A DNA stretch of 64,000 nt from Chryseobacterium pennipullorum. Its GTDB lineage: Bacteria > Bacteroidota > Bacteroidia > Flavobacteriales > Weeksellaceae. Numbering within the stretch: the stretch's first letter is position 1; each line of letters begins with the position of its first letter. The notes under the pieces were generated by a model. That model had not been told where the DNA came from and made no database searches. It saw only the letters and a list, made by a program, of their open reading frames with translations. A program made the translations under genes and the position numbers. Where the stretch lies: the NCBI RefSeq assembly GCF_003384725.1, contig NZ_QNVV01000001.1, positions 372,001 through 436,000 on the forward strand, in the 5' to 3' direction. Below are positions 9,448-17,949 of the stretch, one piece after another.

Positions 9448-10440
9448 TTAATTCATAAAACTTTCGGGGAGCCATTCAAATGCTCCTGATTTTGTTTTTG
9501 TAAAGCCTAGGCCCGGCCAGGGTAAATGATAGGCAAATGCTCTGGTTTTGGTATCTGCCAAGTGTTTCAGGAGATCTTTCCTTGAAGCGGTAGCAAGATC
9601 AAGATCAGTATCACCGAAGTAACCCCATTCAGGATGTTGGAAAAGAATGACATCGGAATGAACCAAATCTGCAATGTAGATTAGCTTTTCATTTCCTGAA
9701 GAAATGGTTGTCACCGTTAAACCGGGAGTATGACCGGGAGCCAGCTGAAAACCGAAATGGTCATAAAGCGGATTATTAAGATCATAAAACTTAAGTTTCG
9801 GCTGAATGGTTTTCAGAATATTTTGAACAGCAGGAATAATCTGATGGAGTAATTCAGGCTGCTTTTTCAAACCACTATTATTAAAATCTTTGATAGTAGC
9901 ATTCATCCAAAAGTCATGTTCAATTTCTGAAATGAAAATACTGGCATTCGGAAAAACCAGATTCTGCTTTTTGTCAACTACGCCGCCAATATGATCAGGA
10001 TGGGCATGGGAGATAAAAACATCTGTAATATCTTTTGGTGAAAAGCCTGCTTTTTGGAGACTTTTTAATAAAAATCCGGTTTTTTCATCAGCAAAAATAC
10101 CCATTCCGGTATCTAACAGGATGAGTTTATTCTTTGTTTTAACCAATAGAATATTCATGGCCATATCAATATAATTCTCCGGTCTGAAATTATTCTTAAG
10201 GATTAATTTCAGCTCAGAAACAGTTCCTCTGGGAGCAAATGCATTGAGATTTTCTTCATGAATATATCCGTCTGTAAGAACAAACAGTTCCAGCTCTCCA
10301 AGCTTCAGTTTTTTAAAGCCGGAAAGATCATCGATTGTTTTTTGAGGTATTTTGGGAGTTTCTGCCAGTACACTGGACAAAGGAATCATACTTAATATTC
10401 CTGCCAGTAAACCATTCTTTAATAGTTCTCTTCTGTTCAT
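9448..10440 (-). CDS. MBL-fold metallo-hydrolase, exported (Tat-type leader)
   Basis: 330 residues. The N-terminus MNRRELLKNGLLAGILSMIPLSSVLA resembles a Tat or Sec leader (RR followed by a hydrophobic stretch). The zinc motif HAHPDHIGG is clear, with later metal ligands in ISEIEHDFW, APGHTPGLTV and YIADLVHSD. The family includes quorum-lactonase-like and other hydrolases; the substrate cannot be named. Monocistronic on the minus strand. Confidence 0.88.
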   Translation of the reverse strand: MNRRELLKNGLLAGILSMIPLSSVLAETPKIPQKTIDDLSGFKKLKLGELELFVLTDGYIHEENLNAFAPRGTVSELKLILKNNFRPENYIDMAMNILLVKTKNKLILLDTGMGIFADEKTGFLLKSLQKAGFSPKDITDVFISHAHPDHIGGVVDKKQNLVFPNASIFISEIEHDFWMNATIKDFNNSGLKKQPELLHQIIPAVQNILKTIQPKLKFYDLNNPLYDHFGFQLAPGHTPGLTVTTISSGNEKLIYIADLVHSDVILFQHPEWGYFGDTDLDLATASRKDLLKHLADTKTRAFAYHLPWPGLGFTKTKSGAFEWLPESFMN

Positions 10441-10485
10441 AAATTAGTTTTTTTCATTAATTATACATTCTCGGTGAGAATAATA

Positions 10486-10524
10486 ACAAAAAAAATTGAG
10501 CTCCCATCATAAGCAGGAACTCAG
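10486..10524 (-). terminator. Terminator after aldo/keto reductase gene
   Basis: On the minus strand TGAGTTCC pairs with GGGAGCTCA (one G-T, one bulge), followed by a run of eight T. Confidence 0.7.
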
Positions 10525-10541
10525 TTTTTGTATTGTAGTCT

Positions 10542-11543
10542 TTAGTTATTCACCAGTTTCATTGAGCCTTCGGTGTATCTTTCCCCTACATTTGGGTATT
10601 TTTTCAGAATGGCATCAATGGTATCCAAATCTGATTGGGAAAGGTCTATTTTGACGGCCGCAATATTTTCTTCCAAGTATTTAATTCGTTTGGTACCCGG
10701 AATCGGGATGATATCGTCTCCCTGATTCAATACCCAGGCAAGGGCGAGCTGCGTTCCTTTTACTCCTTTAGAAGCTGCGAATTCATTAATTTCGCTAGCC
10801 AGTTTGGTATTATTTTCAAGGTATTCTTTCTGATACCGCGGTAATGATTTTCTGAAATCATCATCTCCAAGGTTCTGCGCATCTTCGATATTGGCAAAAA
10901 GCCCCCTGGCCAGCGGTGAATAAGGTACTAAAGATATTCCCAGTTCCCGGATAGTCGGTAGGATCTCTTTCTCGACATCTTTGGTAAGGATAGAATATTC
11001 TGACTGTAAAGCCGAAATCGGATGAATCTCATTGGCTTTTCTGATTGATTCTGCTGAAGCTTCAGATAGACCGATGTATTTTACCTTCCCTGCTTTTACA
11101 AGTTCCGCCATGGCCCCTACCGTCTCTTCTACCGGAACGTTCGGATCCACCCTGTGTGCATAGTAAAGGTCGATCGTATCGATTTTTAATCTCTGGAGGC
11201 TCAGATCTACAGCCTGCCTGATCCATTCGGGAGAACCGTCAAAATAAGTTCCGGGAGCGCCACTGTGGCTGGCTTTGCCATCTTTAAATCTGAATCCGAA
11301 TTTTGTTGCAATAAAGATCTTATCCCGGTTCGGGACCAAAACTTTTGAAATCAGCTTTTCATTTTCTCCATTGGCGTACATATCTGCTGTGTCCCAAAAA
11401 TTCACCCCGAGATCCAATGCCTTATGTAAAGTTCTGATACTTTCCTGCTCATCTGCGGGGCCATAAGCAAAGCTCATTCCCATACAACCTAATCCTATCG
11501 CAGAAAGCTTTTCACCTGTTTTTCCTAATGTCTTAAATTTCAT
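10542..11543 (-). CDS. Aldo/keto reductase
   Basis: NADPH-dependent aldo/keto reductase, 333 residues, (beta/alpha)8 barrel of the AKR13/YajO-like group. Tetrad D51, Y56 (DTADMY), K81 and H130 (YYAHRVD); NADP-binding C-terminal part IPIPGTKRIKYLEENIAA. The physiological carbonyl substrate is unknown. It lies 89 bases downstream of an AraC-type regulator gene on the same strand, a common pairing. Confidence 0.93.
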   Translation of the reverse strand: MKFKTLGKTGEKLSAIGLGCMGMSFAYGPADEQESIRTLHKALDLGVNFWDTADMYANGENEKLISKVLVPNRDKIFIATKFGFRFKDGKASHSGAPGTYFDGSPEWIRQAVDLSLQRLKIDTIDLYYAHRVDPNVPVEETVGAMAELVKAGKVKYIGLSEASAESIRKANEIHPISALQSEYSILTKDVEKEILPTIRELGISLVPYSPLARGLFANIEDAQNLGDDDFRKSLPRYQKEYLENNTKLASEINEFAASKGVKGTQLALAWVLNQGDDIIPIPGTKRIKYLEENIAAVKIDLSQSDLDTIDAILKKYPNVGERYTEGSMKLVNN

Positions 11544-11632
11544 AATGGTTTGTGATTTTAATTTTTACATGACAAAATTAGAACATGTACTGGCTACTCA
11601 TGATATAGAATTCAAACTAAGAATTATAAAAT

Positions 11633-12538
11633 TCAAACAGGATGTGTTCGCAATGCATTGGGGGTAGTTCCGGTTTGTCTCTTAAAATAATTGGTAAAAT
11701 AGGCAGGTTCATCAAAACCCAATCCATAGGCTATTTCGGAGATATTCCAATCCGTATGTTTTAACAAGGCATTAGCTTCCTGGATGATTCTTGCTGTGAT
11801 CTGCTGGCTGGTGGTTTTTCCTGTAGCCTCTTTTACAGAACGGTTTAAGGAGTTCACATGAATAGAGAGACTCTGCGCGTAGTCATTGGGTGTTTTTAGC
11901 TTGAGAAATGCCTCAGGACTGTCGATGGGAAATTGTCTTTCCAGTAATTCCATAAATAGTGAGGCAACTCTTTGTGAGGCATTCTGATAGGGTTCAAAAT
12001 TTTCTGCCGGCTGCATTTTCATGGTTTCATGGATCATCAGGTAAAGGTAGGCACGCAGCATATCATATTTATGAATGTAGTCCGACTGAATTTCGGTCAT
12101 CATTTTGATGAAAATATCCGAAATGATGTTTTGCTGTAGCCCATCCACGAAAAAAACCGGGGTTCCGCCAATTTTAAAGAGCTGAGATTCCTGAAGGGTT
12201 CCCAGGCGGCTTCCGTTTTGCAGAAACTGATCTGTAAACAGGCAAAACCACCCCTCCTGCTCATCATTATCGGCTTCCCAGGAATACGGAATGATAGGAT
12301 TGGAAAATAACAGTGCCGGACGGTCTACATAGATCCATTTATCCGCATAGTGAAGTTTACCTTTTCCTATGATCAATGAAATTTTATAATAATCCCTCCT
12401 GCTGTAAGGGCTCAGCAATGAACATTCTTCCCTGGAGAATACATTGAAGTGTCCCATACCACTTGTTCCCACACAGGGAAACCCCAGATTGGGGGCGTAT
12501 CTTTCGTAAAAACTTTTGACTGATTCGCTTTCTTGCAT
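11633..12538 (-). CDS. AraC-family transcriptional regulator
   Basis: 301 residues: an N-terminal AraC-type cupin sensing domain and a C-terminal double HTH from about residue 200 (ITARIIQEANALLKHTDWNISEIAYGLGFDEPAYFTNYFKRQTGTTPN). Directly upstream of the aldo/keto reductase on the same strand, so it is probably its activator or in one transcript. The inducer is unknown. Confidence 0.92.
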   Translation of the reverse strand: MQESESVKSFYERYAPNLGFPCVGTSGMGHFNVFSREECSLLSPYSRRDYYKISLIIGKGKLHYADKWIYVDRPALLFSNPIIPYSWEADNDEQEGWFCLFTDQFLQNGSRLGTLQESQLFKIGGTPVFFVDGLQQNIISDIFIKMMTEIQSDYIHKYDMLRAYLYLMIHETMKMQPAENFEPYQNASQRVASLFMELLERQFPIDSPEAFLKLKTPNDYAQSLSIHVNSLNRSVKEATGKTTSQQITARIIQEANALLKHTDWNISEIAYGLGFDEPAYFTNYFKRQTGTTPNALRTHPV

Positions 12539-12682
12539 TTATCAAAATTATAAAATTCAAACAGATGACTGTGTACTTTAAATATATTTTTTTAAAATTT
12601 TTTTAAAATATGGATGTCAGGATCTATCAAAAGAGACTTCCTTACCGCAAAAGGCTTCATAACGTATTTTTATAATACAAAC

Positions 12683-12702
12683 GACTGACAAACCTGCCAG
12701 TC
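12683..12702 (-). terminator. Possible terminator after 12735 gene
   Basis: GACTGGCA / TGTCAGTC on the minus strand (8 bp, one G-T), loop of 4, followed by only GTTTG. Weak. Confidence 0.35.
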
Positions 12703-12734
12703 ATTTCAATTAAATTGTTGAGAATGGTATACAC

Positions 12735-13178
12735 CTAGTCGTTATGACCATGGTGTTTATGTTGTTTTTTATAGCTTTTTGCTCTCTCTTTATAGTATTT
12801 TTCTTTTTGTTTACGGTATTTTTTATAATCATTTTTATTTCTGCCATACACAATCACCGGATTTTGTCCTCTATAGTATTTCTTTTTGAATACCATATAT
12901 TTTTCTCTTCCGAGAATTCTCTCCAGTTCAGAATATCGGTCGCCTCTCCACCGTCCCGGATCTACGACATACACTCTGTTCCAGGTGTCATAATCACGGT
13001 AGCGGTCATTCAGCGAATAGACCTGATTAGCCTGTGTTGTCGAAAGCAGCAGGTCAGCAACCACAGTCTGCCAGTTGATATCTGTAATGCTTCTTCTGTA
13101 ATCGTTATAATAATCTGACTGGGCATAACTCATACTGAATGTACCCATCAGTAATGCGGTAATCAATAACTTTTTCAT
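12735..13178 (-). CDS. Secreted basic hypothetical protein
   Basis: 147 residues with a clear signal peptide (MKKLLITALLMGTFSMSYA-Q). The mature part is Tyr-rich and has WQTVVADLLLSTTQANQVYSLNDRY, then RWRGDRYSELERILGREKYMVFKK, and ends in a strongly basic Lys/His tail (KKYRKQKEKYYKERAKSYKKQHKHHGHND). No domain recognised. The stretch DLLLSTTQANQV...LERILG...Y resembles the helical pattern of Spy/CpxP-like periplasmic proteins only loosely. The tail may bind nucleic acid, polyanions or metals. Confidence 0.75.
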   Translation of the reverse strand: MKKLLITALLMGTFSMSYAQSDYYNDYRRSITDINWQTVVADLLLSTTQANQVYSLNDRYRDYDTWNRVYVVDPGRWRGDRYSELERILGREKYMVFKKKYYRGQNPVIVYGRNKNDYKKYRKQKEKYYKERAKSYKKQHKHHGHND

Positions 13179-13330
13179 TCCAATTCACTTTTAAATTAAA
13201 CAAGAATGACTCCTCAATTAAAGTGCCAAATATTCAATGATAATCCTAAGTTCTGTTAAAAAAATCATAATCTAACGAATACCATTGAAATATTATTTAC
13301 ATTTATATAGAATCAATAGATGTATTCATC

Positions 13331-14611
13331 ATGGAGATCCTCATTATTATTTTTCTTATTTTTTTAAATGGTATTTTTTCAATGTCTGAAATGGCGGTGG
13401 TCTCATCAAAAAGTTTTAAACTGAAAACGGAAACCAAAAAAGGAAATTCAAATGCTAAAGCTGCTATGAAGCTCTCTGAAAATCCCAACCAGTTTCTTTC
13501 TACCGTACAGATCGGAATCACATTGATCGGAATTCTTCTGGGAATTTATTCAGGAGACCGGCTTACTGCAGATCTGGCGGATTATATTAAACAGGCAGGC
13601 ATATTTCCCGAACATTCCCACGGCATCGCTTCTTTCCTGATTATAGCAGTCGTCACCTATTTATCGATTGTTTTTGGAGAACTGGTCCCCAAAAGACTGG
13701 GCTTAAAGTTCCCGGAAAAGATTTCAATATTCATCGCAAAACCCATGTACTGGCTTTCGCTTCTGGCTTCTCCTTTTGTATGGCTTCTTTCTATTAGTAA
13801 TGAAGCCGTCTTAAAACTTTTTGGTATTCAGACTCATGAAAAAGAGGCGATTACTGAGGATGAAATAAAATCAATCATCCGTGAAGGAAGAGAAGGCGGA
13901 ATCATTGAAAAAAAAGAGCATGACGTATTAAGAAATGCCTTTGAGCTTGGAGACCGAAAAGTAAATTCATTGTCTACTCACCACTCGAAAATTGTTTCTG
14001 TAGATATCGATGACAGCTATGAGACGGTACATGGAAAGATCAGCAACAGTCTGTTTTCAGCCTATCCCGTTACGGAGGGCAACAATCTCAATAATATTAT
14101 CGGAATTATTAAAGTGCGGGATTTGTTTAACCAGAAGCCGCAGGACTTTCATTTGAAAACAATCCTGAAAAAAGCAGTTTTTGTAAGTGAAAACTCGTTT
14201 ATATACCCGCTGATGGAAAATTTCCAGACCAATAAATCCCATATTGCCATAGTCATCGATGAATATGGAAGCACCAAAGGGATTGTTACTTTAAATGATA
14301 TTCTAGACGACCTTATCGGTACGGTTTATACTACTTCTGGGGAGGAGGAAGACATTTTTCAGCGCGATGAAACCTCATGGCTGATCGATGGAAAATGTTC
14401 GCTTCATGATTTTAGAAAATACTTTAAAGTGAGTATTGATGAAGAAATACAGAAAAAATTTGTCAGTGTTTCCGGGTTGTTCTTTCATCATACAGATACC
14501 ATTCCAAAGACCGGAGATCGTATGGTGATAGGAAATCTTACCCTGGAAATTGTAGATAAGGACGGAAACAGGATCGATAAAATTCTTGTAATCAAAAATG
14601 AAGATGAATAA
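13331..14611 (+). CDS. CNNM/HlyC-CorC family membrane protein
   Basis: 426 residues in the usual order: DUF21 membrane domain (1 to about 195, four hydrophobic segments; MEILIIIFLIFLNGIFSMSEMAVVS at the start), a pair of CBS domains (about 205-330, with IAIVIDEYGSTKGIVTLNDILDDLIG), and a C-terminal CorC_HlyC domain (about 345-425). Annotated in databases as hemolysin or magnesium/cobalt efflux protein; Mg2+ transport is the best-supported role for the family. Inner membrane. Monocistronic. Confidence 0.94.
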   Translation: MEILIIIFLIFLNGIFSMSEMAVVSSKSFKLKTETKKGNSNAKAAMKLSENPNQFLSTVQIGITLIGILLGIYSGDRLTADLADYIKQAGIFPEHSHGIASFLIIAVVTYLSIVFGELVPKRLGLKFPEKISIFIAKPMYWLSLLASPFVWLLSISNEAVLKLFGIQTHEKEAITEDEIKSIIREGREGGIIEKKEHDVLRNAFELGDRKVNSLSTHHSKIVSVDIDDSYETVHGKISNSLFSAYPVTEGNNLNNIIGIIKVRDLFNQKPQDFHLKTILKKAVFVSENSFIYPLMENFQTNKSHIAIVIDEYGSTKGIVTLNDILDDLIGTVYTTSGEEEDIFQRDETSWLIDGKCSLHDFRKYFKVSIDEEIQKKFVSVSGLFFHHTDTIPKTGDRMVIGNLTLEIVDKDGNRIDKILVIKNEDE

Positions 14612-14789
14612 CAAAATCAATGGGAAACCACTGAAATACGGAGGAAAATTTTTCGCTTTTCACAATTATAAAATTCGTTAAGATTCCCGTAAACTGTTAT
14701 TTTATATCATTTAATTTTGTAATTTTAAGGAAGAGAATGCCTTCGGGAGCTCTCAAAATTATTTTTTAATCAATCAAATCTCAATAATT

Positions 14790-15077
14790 ATGGAAAATAT
14801 AAAGTTTACAGTATCTCCATATCAGGATGAATTGCAGCTACTTATTGACGAAAAAAAAGCAGGCTATATGTCCATAAAGGTTGATGGAAGACTGCTGATT
14901 GTATATTATACCAAAATGGATGAGCAGCTTGAGGGAAAAGGATATGCAAAGCTATTGCTGGACGAGCTGGTACGCTACGCAGAGGAGAAAGATTTGCTTG
15001 TAGACCCGGAATGTGACTTTGTACGCCAGCAGTTCGAAAATCACCCGGTAAGGTATAAAGATATCTGGCATGCCTGA
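14790..15077 (+). CDS. GNAT-family N-acetyltransferase, YjdJ-like
   Basis: 95 residues, the short Gcn5-like type that keeps only the acetyl-CoA core: LIVYYTKMDEQLEGKGYAKLLLDELVRYAEEKDL contains the Q/GxGxA-type acetyl-CoA loop, and VDPECDFVRQQFENHP the C-terminal family segment, where Pro-Glu-Cys-Asp replaces the usual P.C.F. pattern. Substrate unknown. The stop codon abuts the stop codon of the convergent MBL gene (TGA at 15075-15077, minus-strand TGA at 15078-15080). Confidence 0.85.
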   Translation: MENIKFTVSPYQDELQLLIDEKKAGYMSIKVDGRLLIVYYTKMDEQLEGKGYAKLLLDELVRYAEEKDLLVDPECDFVRQQFENHPVRYKDIWHA

Positions 15078-16181
15078 TCAATCTTCCCACCAGTCTCTAA
15101 ATTGCTGACTGGGATCATTAAGATGAACCACCTGCCCAATCATGGGAGTAAGAATTGGCAGTTCTTTTTCTTTTCCAAGTTCCGCTATCTTTTGTAAAGG
15201 TTCATTCCATGGATGAAGAGCCAATGCGAATTTGGATGTATGCACAGGAATAACGCGTTTTGCTTTAAGATCAAGACCAGCCTGAATAACCTCTTCTGGT
15301 AAGGTGTGGATATATCTCCAGGCTTCTCCATATTGTCCATTTTCAAGAATGGCATAATGGAAGGGGCCGTACTTATCTCCTATCATTTTAAAATGGGAAT
15401 CGTAGCCACTATCACCTCCTAAAAAGATCTTTTTTGTAGGTGTTATCAGAACATAGGAAGTCCATAATGTATCATTCTTTCTGATCCGCCGGCCGGAAAA
15501 ATGTCTGGCTGGACTAAAAACCAGCTGTATGTTATTTTTCAATACCACTTCTGCTCCCCATTCTTCTTCAATTAAGCTGCTCTCCGGGTATCCCCATCTT
15601 TCCAGATGTGCTCCTACTCCCAATGGTAAAATGGCCATGCCAGTTCGCTCCCTGATAGATTGTACGGTGGGATAATCCAGATGGTCAAAGTGATCATGAG
15701 TAATGACCAGATAATCGATGTTTGGAATATCTTCCGGTGTATAAATATCTGAACCTTTGAATGCCTTATTGAAATATTTGAATGGAGAACCATAGGCACT
15801 CAGGACAGGGTCAATCAGAAAAGAAACTCCATTCGTCTGCAGGTAATAGGATGAATGCCCCAGCCAAATAAATACATCTTCATTTTTGTCGATCGTTTTC
15901 AGGTCCGTGTGGAGAGCAGGAATCGGTTTCAGAGGCTTTAGCAAGGGATCTTTTTTTCCCAAAAAGAAATCGTAGGTCACTCTTGACATTTTGTGGCCTT
16001 CAGCAATAGAAGGGGTATAACTGATGTTTTGGAATTGTTTGTTTTTATAGAGTTTTGATTGTCTGATACGCTTCAGTCTTTTTCCTTTCGGCACGGCACC
16101 GAATGCTTTCATATTCATCACCAGAAAAAAAGTAACGGCCAAAACAATCACCGAAGTGAGGATCCAATATATCATGTGCAA
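15078..16181 (-). CDS. MBL-fold hydrolase, RomA/NAPE-PLD-like, membrane anchored
   Basis: 367 residues. N-terminal membrane helix (about 3-25), then the basic segment GKRLKRIRQSKLYKNKQFQN and a UlaG/NAPE-PLD-like beta-lactamase fold: IWLGHSSYYLQTNGVSFLIDPVLS, THDHFDHLDYPTVQSI (zinc ligands), SPARHFSGR, FLGGDSGYDSHF and IPVHTSKFALALHPW. Members of this group cleave phosphodiester bonds of N-acyl phosphatidylethanolamine-type lipids; the substrate here is unproven. Confidence 0.88.
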   Translation of the reverse strand: MHMIYWILTSVIVLAVTFFLVMNMKAFGAVPKGKRLKRIRQSKLYKNKQFQNISYTPSIAEGHKMSRVTYDFFLGKKDPLLKPLKPIPALHTDLKTIDKNEDVFIWLGHSSYYLQTNGVSFLIDPVLSAYGSPFKYFNKAFKGSDIYTPEDIPNIDYLVITHDHFDHLDYPTVQSIRERTGMAILPLGVGAHLERWGYPESSLIEEEWGAEVVLKNNIQLVFSPARHFSGRRIRKNDTLWTSYVLITPTKKIFLGGDSGYDSHFKMIGDKYGPFHYAILENGQYGEAWRYIHTLPEEVIQAGLDLKAKRVIPVHTSKFALALHPWNEPLQKIAELGKEKELPILTPMIGQVVHLNDPSQQFRDWWED

Positions 16182-16347
16182 AAATAAACTTCAAATGTAT
16201 TGACTTTTGTTTTTAAATGAAAATATGTTCGGGCCCGCTCTATTTTTTTAACTAAATTTATCATGTGTCCAGGAAAATTTATTATTCATTTAAGTGATGA
16301 TTAATTTTAATCTTTTTATTTTAGCGGACTAAAAAAACTCAAAAAAA

Positions 16348-17886
16348 TTGAAAAATTATTCGGTCATATTTCTTCTCGCTGTGCTTTCGTCGTGCGCATC
16401 TATCAAAAGGCATAACGAACAGCGGGCATCATGTATTGCGCCGGAGCAACTGAAAGAGGATGTGGATTATGCCTACTTGAAACTGCAGCAGATGCACCCC
16501 CAGCTCTATTGGTATATTCCCAAACAGGAACTGGACCGTAAGTTTGACAGTCTTAAGCTGACGATCAATGATTCTCTTACTCCTCTTCAATTTTATTTTA
16601 AAATTCAGCCTGTGATAGCAGGAATCCGCGAAGGACATCTTTCACTAAGAATTCCCAGAAGAAAATTTACTAAAAAGGAAGTTAAGAACTTAGAAAACAC
16701 CAAAGGACTGTTTAGCCGTTTTGAGTACTATATTAGCGGCAATAAAATGTTCATTATTGAAAACAGGGAATCGGTACAAAATATAAAACCCGGAACTGAA
16801 ATTCTGAGCATCAATTCGACCCCTGTTTCCGAATACATCAGGAAATACAGAAACCTGATCAGCAGCGATGGTTATAATACAACCTTCCAGCCTTATTTTT
16901 TAAAGGATTTATTTTTTAATTTCTATACGGCAGAAAATGGCCTCGCCAATAAAGCGGTTATAGAAACGCTGTATAACGGACAAAAGAAAACCTACACCTT
17001 AAGAAGGGAATCGAAATCCGAAATCGACCTTAGCAAAGATAAGGCAATGAAAAAACGGACCCAGGAAAAGAAGCTGAACGATTATGTTGCTTCCAGCAAT
17101 TCGTATAACAGAAGCTTCAAATTTCTTGATAAAGACAGCAGCGTAGCCTATATAAAGGTAAAAAGCTTTTCAAGGGACTACTCGGATGAGTTTTATAAAA
17201 AGACTTTTGCAAAGATCAAAAATGCCAATTCTGCCTATCTCATCATTGATGTCCGCAACAATTACGGAGGCTCTCTTCATGAGATCAATAATCTGTATTC
17301 ATATCTTTCTAATCAGCCTTTCACCCTGATAAAGCCATCCCAGGTGACTTCGAAAGGCACTCCCCTAAGAACCAATTACTTCAGGAAAAGCACTCCATTG
17401 GATTTTGCATTCAAGAGCCTTGCCTATCCGAGTTATTTTTTTGCACAGGCCTTCAGCACGTACAGAAAAGACGGAAAAGTATTTTATAAAATGAAGGCTG
17501 ACAAGCCTACAAAACCAAAAAAAACAGCTTTTCAAGGGAAAGTTTTTGTGCTTATCAATGGTGGCAGTTTTTCGGCATCGTCTATCATCACTGCAAAGCT
17601 CAAAAGCGACAAAAGAGCCATTCTTGTGGGTGAAGAGACAGGAGGAGCCAATGACGGAACAGTAGCCGGCTTTTATTCTTACCAGAAACTTCCAAATTCC
17701 AAGATCAGTTTTCCTATCGGGCTGCTTCTTGTACAACCAAACATCAATTTTTCGGATTCCCAAAAAGGCGTGGTTCCCGATGTGACAATCGTGGAAAGCA
17801 TGCAGGATATCATTGATAAAAGGGATCCCCAAATGGATTGGATCAGAAGTGAAATTGCAAAAGAAAAAGAGAAAAGAGGACAGTAA
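16348..17886 (+). CDS. S41-family peptidase, lipoprotein
   Basis: 512 residues starting with TTG at 16348; there is no ATG before the signal peptide, and the lipobox (LAVLSSCAS, Cys16) requires this start. A PDZ-like segment (about 125-185, GTEILSINSTPVSEYI) is followed by the tail-specific protease domain: YIKVKSFSR, AYLIIDVRNNYGG, VLINGGSFSASSIITAKLKS (nucleophile Ser near 409) and VGEETGGAND. The expected periplasmic role is C-terminal processing or turnover of envelope proteins. Followed by a long perfect hairpin. Confidence 0.9.
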   Translation: MKNYSVIFLLAVLSSCASIKRHNEQRASCIAPEQLKEDVDYAYLKLQQMHPQLYWYIPKQELDRKFDSLKLTINDSLTPLQFYFKIQPVIAGIREGHLSLRIPRRKFTKKEVKNLENTKGLFSRFEYYISGNKMFIIENRESVQNIKPGTEILSINSTPVSEYIRKYRNLISSDGYNTTFQPYFLKDLFFNFYTAENGLANKAVIETLYNGQKKTYTLRRESKSEIDLSKDKAMKKRTQEKKLNDYVASSNSYNRSFKFLDKDSSVAYIKVKSFSRDYSDEFYKKTFAKIKNANSAYLIIDVRNNYGGSLHEINNLYSYLSNQPFTLIKPSQVTSKGTPLRTNYFRKSTPLDFAFKSLAYPSYFFAQAFSTYRKDGKVFYKMKADKPTKPKKTAFQGKVFVLINGGSFSASSIITAKLKSDKRAILVGEETGGANDGTVAGFYSYQKLPNSKISFPIGLLLVQPNINFSDSQKGVVPDVTIVESMQDIIDKRDPQMDWIRSEIAKEKEKRGQ

Positions 17887-17927
17887 AAAAAGTTTCGGCG
17901 GGCTTTCAGCCCGCCGAAACTTTTTTT
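17885..17927. terminator. Bidirectional terminator between S41 peptidase and GapN-like gene
   Basis: Arms of 20 bp are perfectly complementary (A7-GTTTCGGCGGGCT and its complement) around loop TTC. The A-run and T-run let it serve both convergent genes. Confidence 0.95.
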
Positions 17928-17949
17928 ATCCTGTATACCTCATCTGAAA

